A stretch of DNA of 9,584 nucleotides from NCBI GenBank assembly GCA_938041615.1, contig CALISV010000332.1, positions 1 to 9,584 on the forward strand. Reading direction: 5' to 3'. This document shows positions 9,440-9,584 of this stretch, one piece after another (the first letter of the stretch is position 1; each line of letters begins with the position of its first letter). The notes beneath the pieces were generated by a model. That model saw only the letters and a program-made list of their open reading frames with translations, did no database searches and was not told the DNA's origin. Source of the DNA: an uncultured Campylobacter sp. GTDB taxonomy: Bacteria; Campylobacterota; Campylobacteria; Campylobacterales; Campylobacteraceae. A program made the translations under genes and the position numbers.

Positions 9440-9481
9440 TTTTTGCGAAATTTTAATTTCGCAAAAATTCCTCTTTCTTTT
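9440..9481 (+). terminator. Rho-independent terminator after efp
   Basis: TTTTTGCGAAATT (9440-9452) and AATTTCGCAAAAA (9455-9467) form a 12-13 bp perfect stem with a minimal TTTA loop, starting nine bases after the efp stop. A pyrimidine-rich, T-dominated tract (9468-9481) follows on the + strand. The T-run in the left arm means a minus-strand transcript would see A-rich flanks instead, so termination of efp is the better reading. Confidence 0.65.
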
Positions 9482-9531
9482 AAAATTTATAAACTCCGAG
9501 CGATAAATTTAAACCGCGATCGTCGCGTAAA

Positions 9532-9544
9532 TTTTGATTAAAAT
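9532..9544 (+). promoter_or_regulatory. Possible promoter for a gene beyond the window
   Basis: TTTTGATTAAAAT resembles the efp promoter (T-run, TG, then a -10-like TAAAAT at 9539-9544, although the TG spacing is one base longer). An imperfect hairpin lies just upstream (AAATTTA 9505-9511 and CGCGA 9515-9519 pairing with TCGCG 9523-9527 and TAAATTT 9528-9534). No gene follows before the window ends, so this is only a candidate. Confidence 0.22.
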
Positions 9545-9584
9545 GGCTTTTTAAATTCGCCGAAATGCGGGATAATTTAGTCTA

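Noticed and set aside
9565..9584. ATG at 9565 as the start of a new gene
   Set aside because: Only six codons are visible, there is no ribosome binding site upstream, and nothing in the sequence supports it.

Overview
This window looks like an ordinary chromosomal housekeeping segment from a Campylobacter-type bacterium (Campylobacterota). The gene order pheS-pheT-aroA-ispH-rpsA-(small membrane-anchored protein)-serA is, from memory, the same as the Cj0897c-to-Cj0891c block of C. jejuni. The promoters fit too: the clearest one is a T-rich stretch running into TGATATAAT with no recognisable -35 box. Base composition looks well above that of C. jejuni (mid-40s percent G+C by eye). This points to the rectus/showae/curvus side of the genus, but the species is an inference.

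Layout: all genes lie on the + strand. Bases 1-198 are the 3' end of pheS. It overlaps pheT by ATGA, pheT overlaps aroA by ATGA, and aroA overlaps ispH, which most likely starts at a TTG inside aroA. An AT-rich gap of about 135 bp carrying a likely promoter then leads to rpsA (ribosomal protein S1, six S1 domains). Four bases later comes a 161-residue single-pass membrane protein of unknown function, which overlaps serA by another ATGA. After serA there is a perfect 13-bp hairpin, then a tiny lipoprotein gene, terminator-like hairpins, a strong extended -10 promoter, efp (elongation factor P) and a hairpin terminator. The last 117 bases contain no gene I can support.

How the genes relate: PheS/PheT charge tRNA-Phe, S1 brings mRNA to the 30S subunit and EF-P rescues ribosomes stalled at polyproline, so the window is rich in translation functions. 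AroA (shikimate pathway, leading to Phe, Tyr and Trp), SerA (first step of serine synthesis) and IspH (last step of the MEP isoprenoid pathway) supply metabolism. Tight overlaps suggest translational coupling in the upstream block.

I found no mobile element, CRISPR array, tRNA, rRNA or defence system. The points most worth a second look are the degenerate editing pocket of PheT, the uncharacterised membrane-anchored protein between rpsA and serA (including a strong internal start signal), and the paired AAATTTAAG palindromes around the small lipoprotein gene.
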